From positions 1-15,285 of the forward strand of contig JAYYYF010000037.1 in the NCBI GenBank assembly GCA_036340635.1: DNA of 15,285 bases, read 5' to 3'. The notes below the pieces were generated by a model that was not told the origin of the DNA, did not search any database, and saw nothing but the letters and a program-made list of their open reading frames with translations. Made by a program: the position numbers and the translations under genes. Below are positions 1 to 8,359 of the stretch, piece by piece; positions within the stretch are counted from its first letter, which is position 1; each line of letters starts with the position of its first letter. The stretch comes from GCA-002728855 sp036340635. GTDB lineage: Bacteria > Bacteroidota > Bacteroidia > Flavobacteriales > Flavobacteriaceae.

Positions 1-2
1 TA

Positions 3-2006
3 CATGACAAAGCGAATGATATTGGTTTATATTTAGAAATAAGCTTAAATGAGAAAGAAAGTTTAAAACTTTCTAAATTATTTTTTGAGTATGCTATTTT
101 CAGAATAAGTCAAAATACTTCTGATAAGGCGGTTCTAAAACTCAATAAGTTAAAAGATTTTATACAAAAAATAAATAAGGAGCTTAAAATAAATTTATTT
201 ACCAAAGCCGAAATCAAGAAATTAATAAGTAGCTCAAAAAAAGTTAAAGGTGAACAAAAAATTCGTGAAGTAAACTTCAAAAAAGAAGAAAAAATACACC
301 AAAGCTTTTATGATTTCTTGCTCAATAATGAGGTGTCTTTCCAAGATAAAGCGCACTGGCAACCCATACTGATTTTACTACTTTCAAATATTAAAATTGA
401 TAATAAATCAGTTCAACAATTAAAGAGCATCATAAGGAGATTGTTTGATGAAGATTTGACTACTCAATTCTCTCTTGAAGAAGCAGAAAAAATCAGAAAG
501 CAATCGCTAATTTTATTTCACAGGATTTTGGTTAAAAATGAATTTTATAAAAATCAAGAAACAACTCCTATTAATTTATGGATAGATCGTGAAATAATTA
601 ATAAAAAAATAAGTTGGCTTGAAGCTATTGACAATGAATTAAAAGAAATAGATGTAGAATTTAACGAGCAAAAAAGAAATTACCCTAAAGTTGTTAAGGA
701 ATTAAAGGCCGTTACTCAGGAATTGTTTGCCGAAAACGAAATAGCGATTCATGAAAAAGTATTGTTTCAGTTGTATGATCTTCATCAAAGAAATAACCTT
801 AAAAAGACAGATAATTTTATTTTAGGTTATACACACTATTTATCGCATGTCAAAGAAAAACAAGTAAAGACCATTTTACTATCTCTTTATAGGACTAAAT
901 CCATTAAAGATTCCAACTTATATCATCAGCTTATAGGTTTAGATGATGAAAAAATATTATCAGAATTTAAAAAGCAGAACTACAGTACACTATTAGCTTT
1001 TGAATTTCAACAACTTCTTCATGTTTTAGGCACTAAAAACCTTTTACCAGAAAATATTGTCTACATAGTTGATTTTTATAAATCTTTCATTTATAAGAAT
1101 TGGGAATTTAAAATCTTAAAAGCTATAACTGAAAATTTTGCTATCAGAAAAGAAATTCCTTTAGTAAAAGCATTTGATCAAATAAGTGAAATAGTAATAA
1201 AACATAAATCATTAAGCAAGTTAACACAGCTGAAAAAGGTATTCAAAAGCTTTGAAAAGTCAGCTTATCACACGCTTGAAATGGATAGTTTTAGTAATGA
1301 TATAGTTCATGAGAATAATAAAAAAGAAATAAGACAATCTAATGACAAGCTAGTAAATTCCTTTATTAACGATGTTAGTTCAGATAAGTCCTATTTAAAT
1401 AACCTAATAACACTTCAAGAGACGCAAGAAATAAATAAATTAAAAGAAGAGCTTCATTTTTCTAATGAATTAAATGGTATTGAAGTAAGCAGTGGTGATG
1501 AAATTAAAATTTATAATTCAGGGCTTGCGCTTATTTGGCCATTTATTGGAACACTATTTAAAAAACTAGGTTACACAATAGATAATAAATTTACTAATAC
1601 TGAAAATCAAAGTAGAGCAGTTCATTTGCTGCAATATGTAATAGATGGCGGAAATCAATCACCGGAGTTTGTTTTAGTGCTCAATAAACTATTCTGTGGA
1701 GTGCCTCTAAGCGATCCTCTTGATTTATTTATAGAATTATCAAAAGAAGAAAAAGAAGAGGCAGATCAATTTTTATTATCTGTTAAAGGGAAGTGGAAAC
1801 AAATGAAAAACACCTCACTGGATACTTTTAGAAATAGTTTTTTAAAAAGGGAAGGAATATTAACATTGCAAGACAAAAATTGGAAGCTTAAGGTAGAACA
1901 CAAACCTATTGATGTATTGCTTAGAACATTACCATGGGGTTTTTCTTTAATTAAGTTTCATTGGATTGACTATATCATATTTGTAGAATGGACCAAAAAG
2001 AACTAA
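3..2006 (+). CDS. Contractile injection system tape measure family protein, 5'-truncated by the window
   Basis: The frame is open from base 3 to the TAA at 2004-2006 (667 visible residues) with no stop, so the true start lies left of the window and internal TTG or ATG codons are not needed as starts. The last ~165 residues carry the hallmark of the CIS tape-measure family (Pfam CIS_TMP): a block NSGLALIWPFIGTLFKKLG near base 1515, then AVHLLQYV, PEFVLVLNKLFCGVPL, a TSLDTFRNSFLKREG segment, and a closing DVLLRTLPWGFSLIKFHW...VEW. The rest is hydrophilic, lysine/glutamate-rich and mostly helical. Family knowledge: these proteins sit in CIS operons just before the AAA+ ATPase and are thought to set sheath/tube length. 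That order is kept here, with the next gene starting inside this one. The family assignment is firm; the length-setting role is taken from the family name and position. Confidence 0.88.
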   Translation, partial: HDKANDIGLYLEISLNEKESLKLSKLFFEYAIFRISQNTSDKAVLKLNKLKDFIQKINKELKINLFTKAEIKKLISSSKKVKGEQKIREVNFKKEEKIHQSFYDFLLNNEVSFQDKAHWQPILILLLSNIKIDNKSVQQLKSIIRRLFDEDLTTQFSLEEAEKIRKQSLILFHRILVKNEFYKNQETTPINLWIDREIINKKISWLEAIDNELKEIDVEFNEQKRNYPKVVKELKAVTQELFAENEIAIHEKVLFQLYDLHQRNNLKKTDNFILGYTHYLSHVKEKQVKTILLSLYRTKSIKDSNLYHQLIGLDDEKILSEFKKQNYSTLLAFEFQQLLHVLGTKNLLPENIVYIVDFYKSFIYKNWEFKILKAITENFAIRKEIPLVKAFDQISEIVIKHKSLSKLTQLKKVFKSFEKSAYHTLEMDSFSNDIVHENNKKEIRQSNDKLVNSFINDVSSDKSYLNNLITLQETQEINKLKEELHFSNELNGIEVSSGDEIKIYNSGLALIWPFIGTLFKKLGYTIDNKFTNTENQSRAVHLLQYVIDGGNQSPEFVLVLNKLFCGVPLSDPLDLFIELSKEEKEEADQFLLSVKGKWKQMKNTSLDTFRNSFLKREGILTLQDKNWKLKVEHKPIDVLLRTLPWGFSLIKFHWIDYIIFVEWTKKN

Positions 2007-3334
2007 ATAGTAAAACCATAGAAAAAGAGTTAGGTTGGCTAGAACAAGTCATAGAAGCTCGGTTTAACCTTTACTTTGATCAAAAGACAAACATTAAGGA
2101 GGTATTTGAAATTCAACCTCCAAAATTAGATGGGGATAGCTCTGTCTATGCAGAGGTCATAAAGTATTACAATTTTAGTTTTTCAGAGCGATTATTAATC
2201 ATTTTGACGTTAGCTCCTCATATTAAGCCCAGAGTTTTAGATATTTTTTTTAATAAAAATGAAACCTTAAATAGAGGATTTACAGAGTTTGGAGGCATTA
2301 AGGGCGCAACCCATGGAGGTTTTATCCCTACTGGAGAAACAGCCTCATTTTTAATTGCTGGTGAAGACATAGGACTTAAAATAGAATTAATGCATCTTTT
2401 AGATGCTACTCATATTTTATTTAAACATAAAATCTTGTTTTTGTCAGAAGTAAAAAATAGTGAACCTATGTTAAGTGGGGCATTAGTCATAGCTGAAGAT
2501 TATTTAGATTTATTTACTTTGGGAGTAGCTAAAAAACCCAAGTTTAGTTCAAAATTTCCAGCTTCTTTAGTAGAAACCACTGTAAGCTGGGACAATTTAG
2601 TACTGGACAAATACGCTAGAGAGCAAGTCGATAATATCCTATCATGGATTAATAATAATCACATCATTTTAGATAAATGGGATTTAAAAAATGTTGTAAA
2701 GCCTGGTTACAGGGCTTTATTTCATGGCCCTCCTGGAACAGGAAAAACCTTAACGGCCGGCCTATTAGGCAAGTCAACTGGAAAGGATGTCTACAGAATT
2801 GATGTATCCATGGTGACTTCTAAATGGGTAGGAGAGACGGAGAAGAATTTAGCTAGGGTTTTTGATATGGCGGAAAGTAAAGATTGGATTTTATTTTTTG
2901 ACGAAGCTGATGCACTTTTTGGTAAACGAACCTCTACGAGTTCTAGTCAAGATAGGTATGCTAATCAAGAGGTTTCTTATTTGTTACAAAGAACAGAAGA
3001 ATATCCAGGGGTGGTTATTCTTGCATCTAATTTAAAGGGTAACATTGATCAAGCCTTCACAAGGAGATTTCAAAGTATAGTATATTTTAAAATGCCTGAT
3101 GTAAAAGATCGTCTACAACTTTGGGAAAAAGCATTTGGTAATAATATTGACTTAGATCATGAGATTAAGTTGGCCGATATAGCTAAAAGTCATGAAATTT
3201 CAGGTGGTTCCATCATGAATATTTTGAAGTATTGTGTGACTAAGGCAGCTCAAAGCGGAAAGCGATTGGTGACCAAAGAATTTTTATTGGAAGGAATTAA
3301 AAATGAAATGATGAAAGAAGGGAAGACATCTTAA
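1988..3334 (+). CDS. AAA+ ATPase of the contractile injection system (Afp15/Pvc15-like)
   Basis: This 448-residue protein has a canonical AAA+ module in its C-terminal half: Walker A GPPGTGKT at residues 247-254, Walker B LFFDEAD with D305/E306, a sensor-1 asparagine N348 (ASNLKGNID), and arginine-finger candidates R359/R360 in FTRRF. The first ~200 residues form an N-terminal domain without a motif I can name. The start is the ATG at 1988, inside the end of the tape-measure gene (19-base overlap, different frame). There is no Shine-Dalgarno sequence, so translation is probably coupled. In characterised eCIS (Serratia Afp, Photorhabdus PVC) the equivalent ATPase is the penultimate or last core gene and has been linked to assembly or effector loading. 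All catalytic residues are present, so it should be active. Its stop overlaps the stop of the convergent 1366-residue gene. Confidence 0.9.
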   Translation: MDQKELNSKTIEKELGWLEQVIEARFNLYFDQKTNIKEVFEIQPPKLDGDSSVYAEVIKYYNFSFSERLLIILTLAPHIKPRVLDIFFNKNETLNRGFTEFGGIKGATHGGFIPTGETASFLIAGEDIGLKIELMHLLDATHILFKHKILFLSEVKNSEPMLSGALVIAEDYLDLFTLGVAKKPKFSSKFPASLVETTVSWDNLVLDKYAREQVDNILSWINNNHIILDKWDLKNVVKPGYRALFHGPPGTGKTLTAGLLGKSTGKDVYRIDVSMVTSKWVGETEKNLARVFDMAESKDWILFFDEADALFGKRTSTSSSQDRYANQEVSYLLQRTEEYPGVVILASNLKGNIDQAFTRRFQSIVYFKMPDVKDRLQLWEKAFGNNIDLDHEIKLADIAKSHEISGGSIMNILKYCVTKAAQSGKRLVTKEFLLEGIKNEMMKEGKTS

Positions 3335-6300
3335 CTACTTAGACGACTTCTACTTTCACTAATTTTATTTTTCAGTTCTTGCTCAGAGCTACTCTTATTA
3401 GGTGAGTTTAATTTTTTTAAGTAGGCATTTTCTTTTGTTTTGATCTTTTTTTCTAGACTTTGTTTAGTATTATTTTTGTAAAATCCACCTTCACTTAGCT
3501 CAGAGTTGTATTGTTCTATAAATCGTTCTTTAAAAAGGCTTAAATTCATTCTCTGCCAAGTAGTATCCCCTAATATTCTGCTATGTAAATTATTCTTTTT
3601 AAAATTATTTGCTGTTGAATAAAATTCATTTCTCGTTCTGTGCGTTTCAATTATTTCGTTTAACTCAGGATTATTTTCAACAGTGCTAGTAATTTTTGAA
3701 ATAATAGAATCGTACTGTTCACTAAATTTATCTTTTGTATTTATTGCACCGCTAAGATCAGATACTATTCTTTTAAGTTTTTGCGTAGAAACTTGGTTTG
3801 TGATATTCCTATCTGCTGTAAGGATAGAATTTAAGGTATCATAGTTAATTCTATTTTGCATAAATTTCCCATAAGAAGATAAGAACGATATTTTTTTTAT
3901 TTCATCATCAGTTTCATTTAATTGATCATAAGCACCAACAACTTCGTTAGCAGTGTTATCGTCAAACCTTACGGATTGATCCATATGTTCGATTTGTTCA
4001 AATGTATATCCTTCATTAACCCCCATTTTATTTAAAATCTGTTCTTTACTATCATTTTCAGTTAAATTTTCTTGATTAGTTGTGTCTATATTTTTATAAT
4101 CAAAACCATCTTTATTAGTAAATTTATAAGTAGCTAGGTTATAGCTTGCTATTTTTTTATTGTATGTTTTTTTGAAAAAGTATAGTAGTCTTCCAACTAT
4201 CTCTAACGAAGTATCTAAAAGAACATTAACATCGGTTTCGTAGAGGAAATTTTTTGGGTTTGGTTTATCAGATGGTTCAACAGCATTATTATAATTAAAG
4301 TCTTTTACAAAAGAAACTAATGTGTCAATGTCAAGTTCTCCCCCAGCTTTTAACCTCAAACTCAATGAAGCTAAAAATGAGCTTCCTACTTGTGCGCCTA
4401 ACAGTATACCTGCAAGCAGTTGACCTATAATATTAGTGCTTAACTCTACTGAAAGCTTATCATTTGATTTATTTTCAATTACAACAGTAATGTTTTGTCC
4501 TAGTTGAACCCCACCTGATAAATAAAAACCAACTTCAATGTTTAATCCTGGGAAAACAGGAATAGCCATTGTTAATTCAATGGGCCAAGGAAGGCCTAAG
4601 TCACTAGGTAAGTTAAATTGAAAAGGATTTGGAATTTCTATTTCAGCCCTTTGGAATTCCACTTTTTTGGTATTCGATTTAAAGTTGTAAGAAACAGCAC
4701 CCTCAGCATTTCCCGCAAGATTTATTGGAGAATTCTCACCTAAGTTCAAGCTGATTATGCCATCTACTTTAGCCTCATAACCGTTACTTTGATGATTAAT
4801 CAAAGTAAATTTATTTGCTTCTAGTGAGAATGCTCCTAAATCTGTTTTTAATAAATTAGCCGTATTAATTTCGGCAGAATCAAAATCAAATCCTTTATCA
4901 TTTAACCGGGGGTTTTTAATTACAGGCTCTAATTCGCCCACACCAAAAACATTTAAAGTTAATTTTGCCTTTCTTGCAGAAATTTCTGTTGGTTCTAAAC
5001 TGTTATAGTTTACTCCTTCTAATACAAGATTATTTCCAAACAGAGTTGCATTAAGACCACCCTCAATTATAGAATAATTAATTTCAGTACCATCATCATA
5101 TCCTGATGCAGTAAACTGACCACGCATAGTAGTATTTTCAAGTCCAGGAATTGGGATAGAGTTTACTTGCATTTGAGTAGCTCCATTAATTTTATATTTT
5201 AATCCATCTTTTTCTAAGCCAATTTCTAAAAAATCAATAGTAACATACTGGCCATAGTTCAGGTCATACATAACACCGGTAATTTTTTTAAAATTAAACC
5301 CTTCGTCATCAGAAATTTTTGGATTTAGAATAAATAATGCTCCTTGGTGATCTAAGATATTTCCCTTCCAACTAGTATATAGAGCAGTGATATCTTTAGG
5401 ATTTTCGCTGGAATAGTTGACACCTTTTATTTTGATATCTTGACCTAGAAAAGAGGCATTTAAATTTCCATTAGTTATAGAATAATTAATTTCAGTACCG
5501 TCGCTGTAGCCTGAGGCTGAGAAATGCGCAGCTATTTGGCCATTATCTAATCCAGGAATTACTGGATTCACAGTAGTGTCTAATTCACCACTAATTTTAT
5601 ATTTATTAATGTCTTCTTTTTCAGCGGTAATGCCAAGATTTTCTATTTTAACATAATCACCATATGAGATTTCTTGTATTAATCCACTAGCAGTTGAAAA
5701 GCCAAAACCTTCTCCATTTTTAATAGATGGATTTATGACAATTAATCGACCATCTATTCCAAGGATATTTCCAGCCCAGGTAAAAACTTTTGCTGAAATT
5801 ACATTAGGATTTTTGCTAGAGTAGTTTACATTTTTGATATTGATGATCTGATCTAGAAAAGAGGCATTTAAATTTCCATTGATTAAAGAGTAGTTAAGAG
5901 CTTCGTTTGTAGAATCTCGGTTAATATTTACTTTACCTGTCAAATGAAAATCCTCTAGTCCAATTGGAGTTAAAGAGCTATTGAAATCAATATCTGCTGC
6001 ACCATCAATGATGTAGCTTGACCCATCATAACCAACAACAATGGAGATATCTGAAATTAAAAAATTACGTGTTAAGGGAATTTTATTTAAAGTTCCTATA
6101 CCGCCAAAACTTTTTAATGTATTATTCTCATACAATATTCCCCCTAGTCTAACACTACCATTAAACCCACCTATTTTAACATCTCCTTGAACATCACCAT
6201 TTTCAATTCTAAATCCGGTTATGCTGTCATATTCAATCAGCGAAGCACTTAATTTTGATTCAACGGTTCCATTTAAAATAGTCGCGGATAAATCAAACTC

Positions 6301-7431
6301 ATTCATTTCCCATAAATCAGAACTAGTGCTCGGGTCGTGTAACAAAGTCACTGATCCAAGATTCACTAATATAGAATTGCTTGAGCCAATTTTGATAGCA
6401 TTGCTCTTTAATTCACTGCCTAAATAATTTAAGCTAAACTTTTTCCCAAATTTTATAATAACGCTAGATTTTATTAAACCTTTATATTTTTCTTGAATAC
6501 TCACAGCAGACATGAAATCCATGAGTAAGCCTTGTGAAGTAAGATTGATAAATGGCACTCCAATTTTTATACTTCCAAAATTCAAAATTTTCTGTAGGAA
6601 GGCTCTCCCTAATTCTTTTGCTTGTTCAATTTGCGATGCATATTGACTATTTTCATAGTTGTTGTTTTCACTTTGTAAAGGCACAGCTACAGTTGATTCA
6701 GTTTCAGCCGTATTGATATCGGAAGAACTACTTTCTGTAATTTGAGTAACTGGTTCATCTTTTCCATATTCCTCATTAAAGTTTTTTCTTACGGTTCTGG
6801 AGCCAATTAATGTTCTTGCAATTCCTTTAACTACCCTTCTACTCATTGATTCATTATCTCCCAATAAATCATCCTCATCAAGTAATGTATTGTCTGTGTT
6901 TAAGTTGACACTAGAAAATTTGATTTTGATTTTATCAAAAAATCCTCTTTTCTCCTTATGTCTCTTTTGAAGTTTTTTTTGTTGACTTTCATTTAAACCT
7001 TCATCATGGATTTCAACAGGATAATATTGATGTTCTTTGCTACCACTCTCTCCCACTAACTTATCTTTATCTACTTTAAGTGGTATAAAAAATTCAGTAT
7101 AATATGGGTTAATTTCCCCATCTACTCTTTTAATCCCGTCTTTAGTTTTTTTGATTTTTTCACCCAATTCACTATCGGTTATAAGATAATGACGTTTAAC
7201 CATTTTCTTCACAGATTCTATATCTCTAAGATCCCCTTTATCAATTGCAAATGCTTTTTTAGAATAATTGTATGGTTTAGATATTATTTTCTCCTTGATA
7301 TTTTCTTGCCCTGGCAAAGGGAAGAAAGTATCAGATTCTTGGTTCAAACCCGCTACAGGCTCTTGAGTGTTAGTAATTTCAACTTGCTCTTGAGCTTGGC
7401 CTACTTGAGTTATGTCGTCACCATCAGGCAT
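3331..7431 (-). CDS. Large beta-rich repeat protein, putative CIS cargo/effector or accessory protein
   Basis: This 1366-residue protein is the last gene of the minus-strand operon and is not assigned to a named family. It has no signal peptide. Residues 1-50 are acidic, Gln/Glu-rich and probably disordered. Residues ~50-260 are charged, with a KRGFF motif near 161. Residues ~280-1060 are beta-rich with many short Asn/Gly/Ser turns, including three tandem ~136-residue repeats (492-627, 628-763, 764-~899) that share motifs such as INYSI, GNLNASF and GVNYSS. A Gly/Leu hydrophobic stretch lies at ~999-1024 (IGQLLAGILLGAQVGSSFL), after a PVFPGLNIEVGF segment. Residues ~1130-1366 are charged and helical, ending in a Lys/Ser-rich tail. 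The start ATG lies 4 bases after the stop of the chaperone-like gene. The place next to a CIS ATPase, the disordered N-terminus and the lack of a Sec signal suit a tube-loaded cargo, but this is inference. A structural or adhesive role is possible. Confidence 0.7.
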   Translation of the reverse strand: MPDGDDITQVGQAQEQVEITNTQEPVAGLNQESDTFFPLPGQENIKEKIISKPYNYSKKAFAIDKGDLRDIESVKKMVKRHYLITDSELGEKIKKTKDGIKRVDGEINPYYTEFFIPLKVDKDKLVGESGSKEHQYYPVEIHDEGLNESQQKKLQKRHKEKRGFFDKIKIKFSSVNLNTDNTLLDEDDLLGDNESMSRRVVKGIARTLIGSRTVRKNFNEEYGKDEPVTQITESSSSDINTAETESTVAVPLQSENNNYENSQYASQIEQAKELGRAFLQKILNFGSIKIGVPFINLTSQGLLMDFMSAVSIQEKYKGLIKSSVIIKFGKKFSLNYLGSELKSNAIKIGSSNSILVNLGSVTLLHDPSTSSDLWEMNEFDLSATILNGTVESKLSASLIEYDSITGFRIENGDVQGDVKIGGFNGSVRLGGILYENNTLKSFGGIGTLNKIPLTRNFLISDISIVVGYDGSSYIIDGAADIDFNSSLTPIGLEDFHLTGKVNINRDSTNEALNYSLINGNLNASFLDQIINIKNVNYSSKNPNVISAKVFTWAGNILGIDGRLIVINPSIKNGEGFGFSTASGLIQEISYGDYVKIENLGITAEKEDINKYKISGELDTTVNPVIPGLDNGQIAAHFSASGYSDGTEINYSITNGNLNASFLGQDIKIKGVNYSSENPKDITALYTSWKGNILDHQGALFILNPKISDDEGFNFKKITGVMYDLNYGQYVTIDFLEIGLEKDGLKYKINGATQMQVNSIPIPGLENTTMRGQFTASGYDDGTEINYSIIEGGLNATLFGNNLVLEGVNYNSLEPTEISARKAKLTLNVFGVGELEPVIKNPRLNDKGFDFDSAEINTANLLKTDLGAFSLEANKFTLINHQSNGYEAKVDGIISLNLGENSPINLAGNAEGAVSYNFKSNTKKVEFQRAEIEIPNPFQFNLPSDLGLPWPIELTMAIPVFPGLNIEVGFYLSGGVQLGQNITVVIENKSNDKLSVELSTNIIGQLLAGILLGAQVGSSFLASLSLRLKAGGELDIDTLVSFVKDFNYNNAVEPSDKPNPKNFLYETDVNVLLDTSLEIVGRLLYFFKKTYNKKIASYNLATYKFTNKDGFDYKNIDTTNQENLTENDSKEQILNKMGVNEGYTFEQIEHMDQSVRFDDNTANEVVGAYDQLNETDDEIKKISFLSSYGKFMQNRINYDTLNSILTADRNITNQVSTQKLKRIVSDLSGAINTKDKFSEQYDSIISKITSTVENNPELNEIIETHRTRNEFYSTANNFKKNNLHSRILGDTTWQRMNLSLFKERFIEQYNSELSEGGFYKNNTKQSLEKKIKTKENAYLKKLNSPNKSSSEQELKNKISESRSRLSS
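4735..5958 (-). repeat. Three tandem 408-bp (136-codon) repeats inside the 1366-residue gene
   Basis: The unit boundaries, taken at an aligned leucine codon, are 5958-5551, 5550-5143 and 5142-~4735; the first two units are exactly 408 bases. Identity reaches the DNA level in places. A 28-base stretch at 5445-5472 recurs exactly at 5853-5880, and a 25-base stretch at 5067-5091 recurs exactly at 5475-5499, both at an offset of 408. The third unit fades after about its first half. The pattern suggests fairly recent internal duplication or gene conversion in an otherwise diverged array. Confidence 0.85.
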
Positions 7432-7435
7432 ACTT

Positions 7436-8350
7436 TTATTTGCAAATTTTATTTAAGTTGTATCTTTCTTTCAATGCCAATGTGAATGCTCTCATGTTAT
7501 TTAAATGAGGCAAAAAAGTTTCTTCCAACTGTTGATTTAAAATGGGAATATTTATAAGAAATTTATTTTCGTAAACTATATTTTTATTCTTAAAGTCTAT
7601 GTAGAAAAGTCCTGTTTTAACTTCTTGATTAATGAAGTCAATATCTTTTAATACATCAATAGGGTCAGCTTCCTTCAAATTCATACTTGTGGAAATAACT
7701 AAGAGTTGTCCATGGTCTTTTACAGATAAATTAAATTCCCATTGATTTCCATCAACTTCAATTTCTGAAAAAAATAATTGATCGTTTACATAATAGTCAA
7801 TATTTTTTTTGTCAAGAAAAGAGGATACTATTTCTTTAAGACTTTCAACAAGCGTGCTCTCAAAAAGCTCTTTAATCAATAGGTTCAAATCTAATTCAAT
7901 AGATTTCTCATTGATTTCTTTGGCATTAAAAATGGTTTTAAATTTTCGCATTATAATTCCAAAGTTTTGATCCTTTGGAAGAGACTTAAAAACATGATTG
8001 TTAAATGCAAATTCAATTAAAGAGTCAACAATAGAACCTTTTAGAAGTCCATCGATTCGCATCGAGATAAAAGTAGGATTTTTAACTCCATCAAAATCAA
8101 TATAATAATAATGCCACTTAGAATGGTCAATTAAAAATTTTTTAGAATTATAATTTAGAGAGTGTTTTTTGTCAGCTATTATGTGAACTTTAGCTTCTTT
8201 AAACTTCTCTGGGATTGGATTTTTAAAGGTGAAAGGGTTAAAGTTAAAAACCTCATCTAATATCATTCTTTTAAATTCAATGCAATTTATTTTGTAAGAG
8301 ATAATACTTGTATGATCTCTATATTTTATTTCGGAATTATATAAGATCAT
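7436..8350 (-). CDS. Putative YbjN / type III secretion chaperone-like protein
   Basis: This is a 304-residue cytosolic protein with no signal peptide or membrane segment. Residues 1 to ~165 match nothing I recognise. From ~175 the pattern fits the YbjN / secretion-chaperone (CesT-like) fold: alternating strands around DQLFFSEIEVDGNQWEF and GQLLVISTSM, a helix DPIDVLKDIDFINQEV, paired strands GLFYIDFKNKNIVYENKFLI, and a closing helix from NQQLEETFLPHLNNM. The phrase 'asparagine-rich helix, then G-x-F-x-hydrophobic-D, then a basic/aromatic strand' is typical of YbjN-type proteins. It lies 9 bases after the 636-residue gene and 4 bases before the 1366-residue gene, so all three are probably co-translated. 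A small acidic chaperone between two large exportable proteins is the layout expected of a cargo chaperone. The fold call is moderate and the function is inferred from position. Confidence 0.6.
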   Translation of the reverse strand: MILYNSEIKYRDHTSIISYKINCIEFKRMILDEVFNFNPFTFKNPIPEKFKEAKVHIIADKKHSLNYNSKKFLIDHSKWHYYYIDFDGVKNPTFISMRIDGLLKGSIVDSLIEFAFNNHVFKSLPKDQNFGIIMRKFKTIFNAKEINEKSIELDLNLLIKELFESTLVESLKEIVSSFLDKKNIDYYVNDQLFFSEIEVDGNQWEFNLSVKDHGQLLVISTSMNLKEADPIDVLKDIDFINQEVKTGLFYIDFKNKNIVYENKFLINIPILNQQLEETFLPHLNNMRAFTLALKERYNLNKICK

Positions 8351-8359
8351 TATGATACA

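Noticed and set aside
318..320. TTG as the start of the tape-measure protein
   Set aside because: The same frame is open to the left edge with similar composition, so the gene simply enters from outside the window.
2095..2103. Near-perfect Shine-Dalgarno sequence TAAGGAGGT inside the ATPase gene
   Set aside because: No start codon in the ATPase frame follows at suitable distance, and the protein upstream of it is part of a normal-length ATPase. It encodes Lys-Glu-Val by chance.
6221..6427. Plus-strand open frame inside the 1366-residue gene
   Set aside because: It is antisense to a clearly coding repeat-protein frame, has no recognisable product, and AT-rich antisense frames of this size are expected.
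7189..7485. Plus-strand open frame of 98 codons over the 5' end of the 1366-residue gene
   Set aside because: Its Phe/Leu/Tyr-rich product is the antisense of Lys/Glu-rich codons, and it spans the junction of two real genes.
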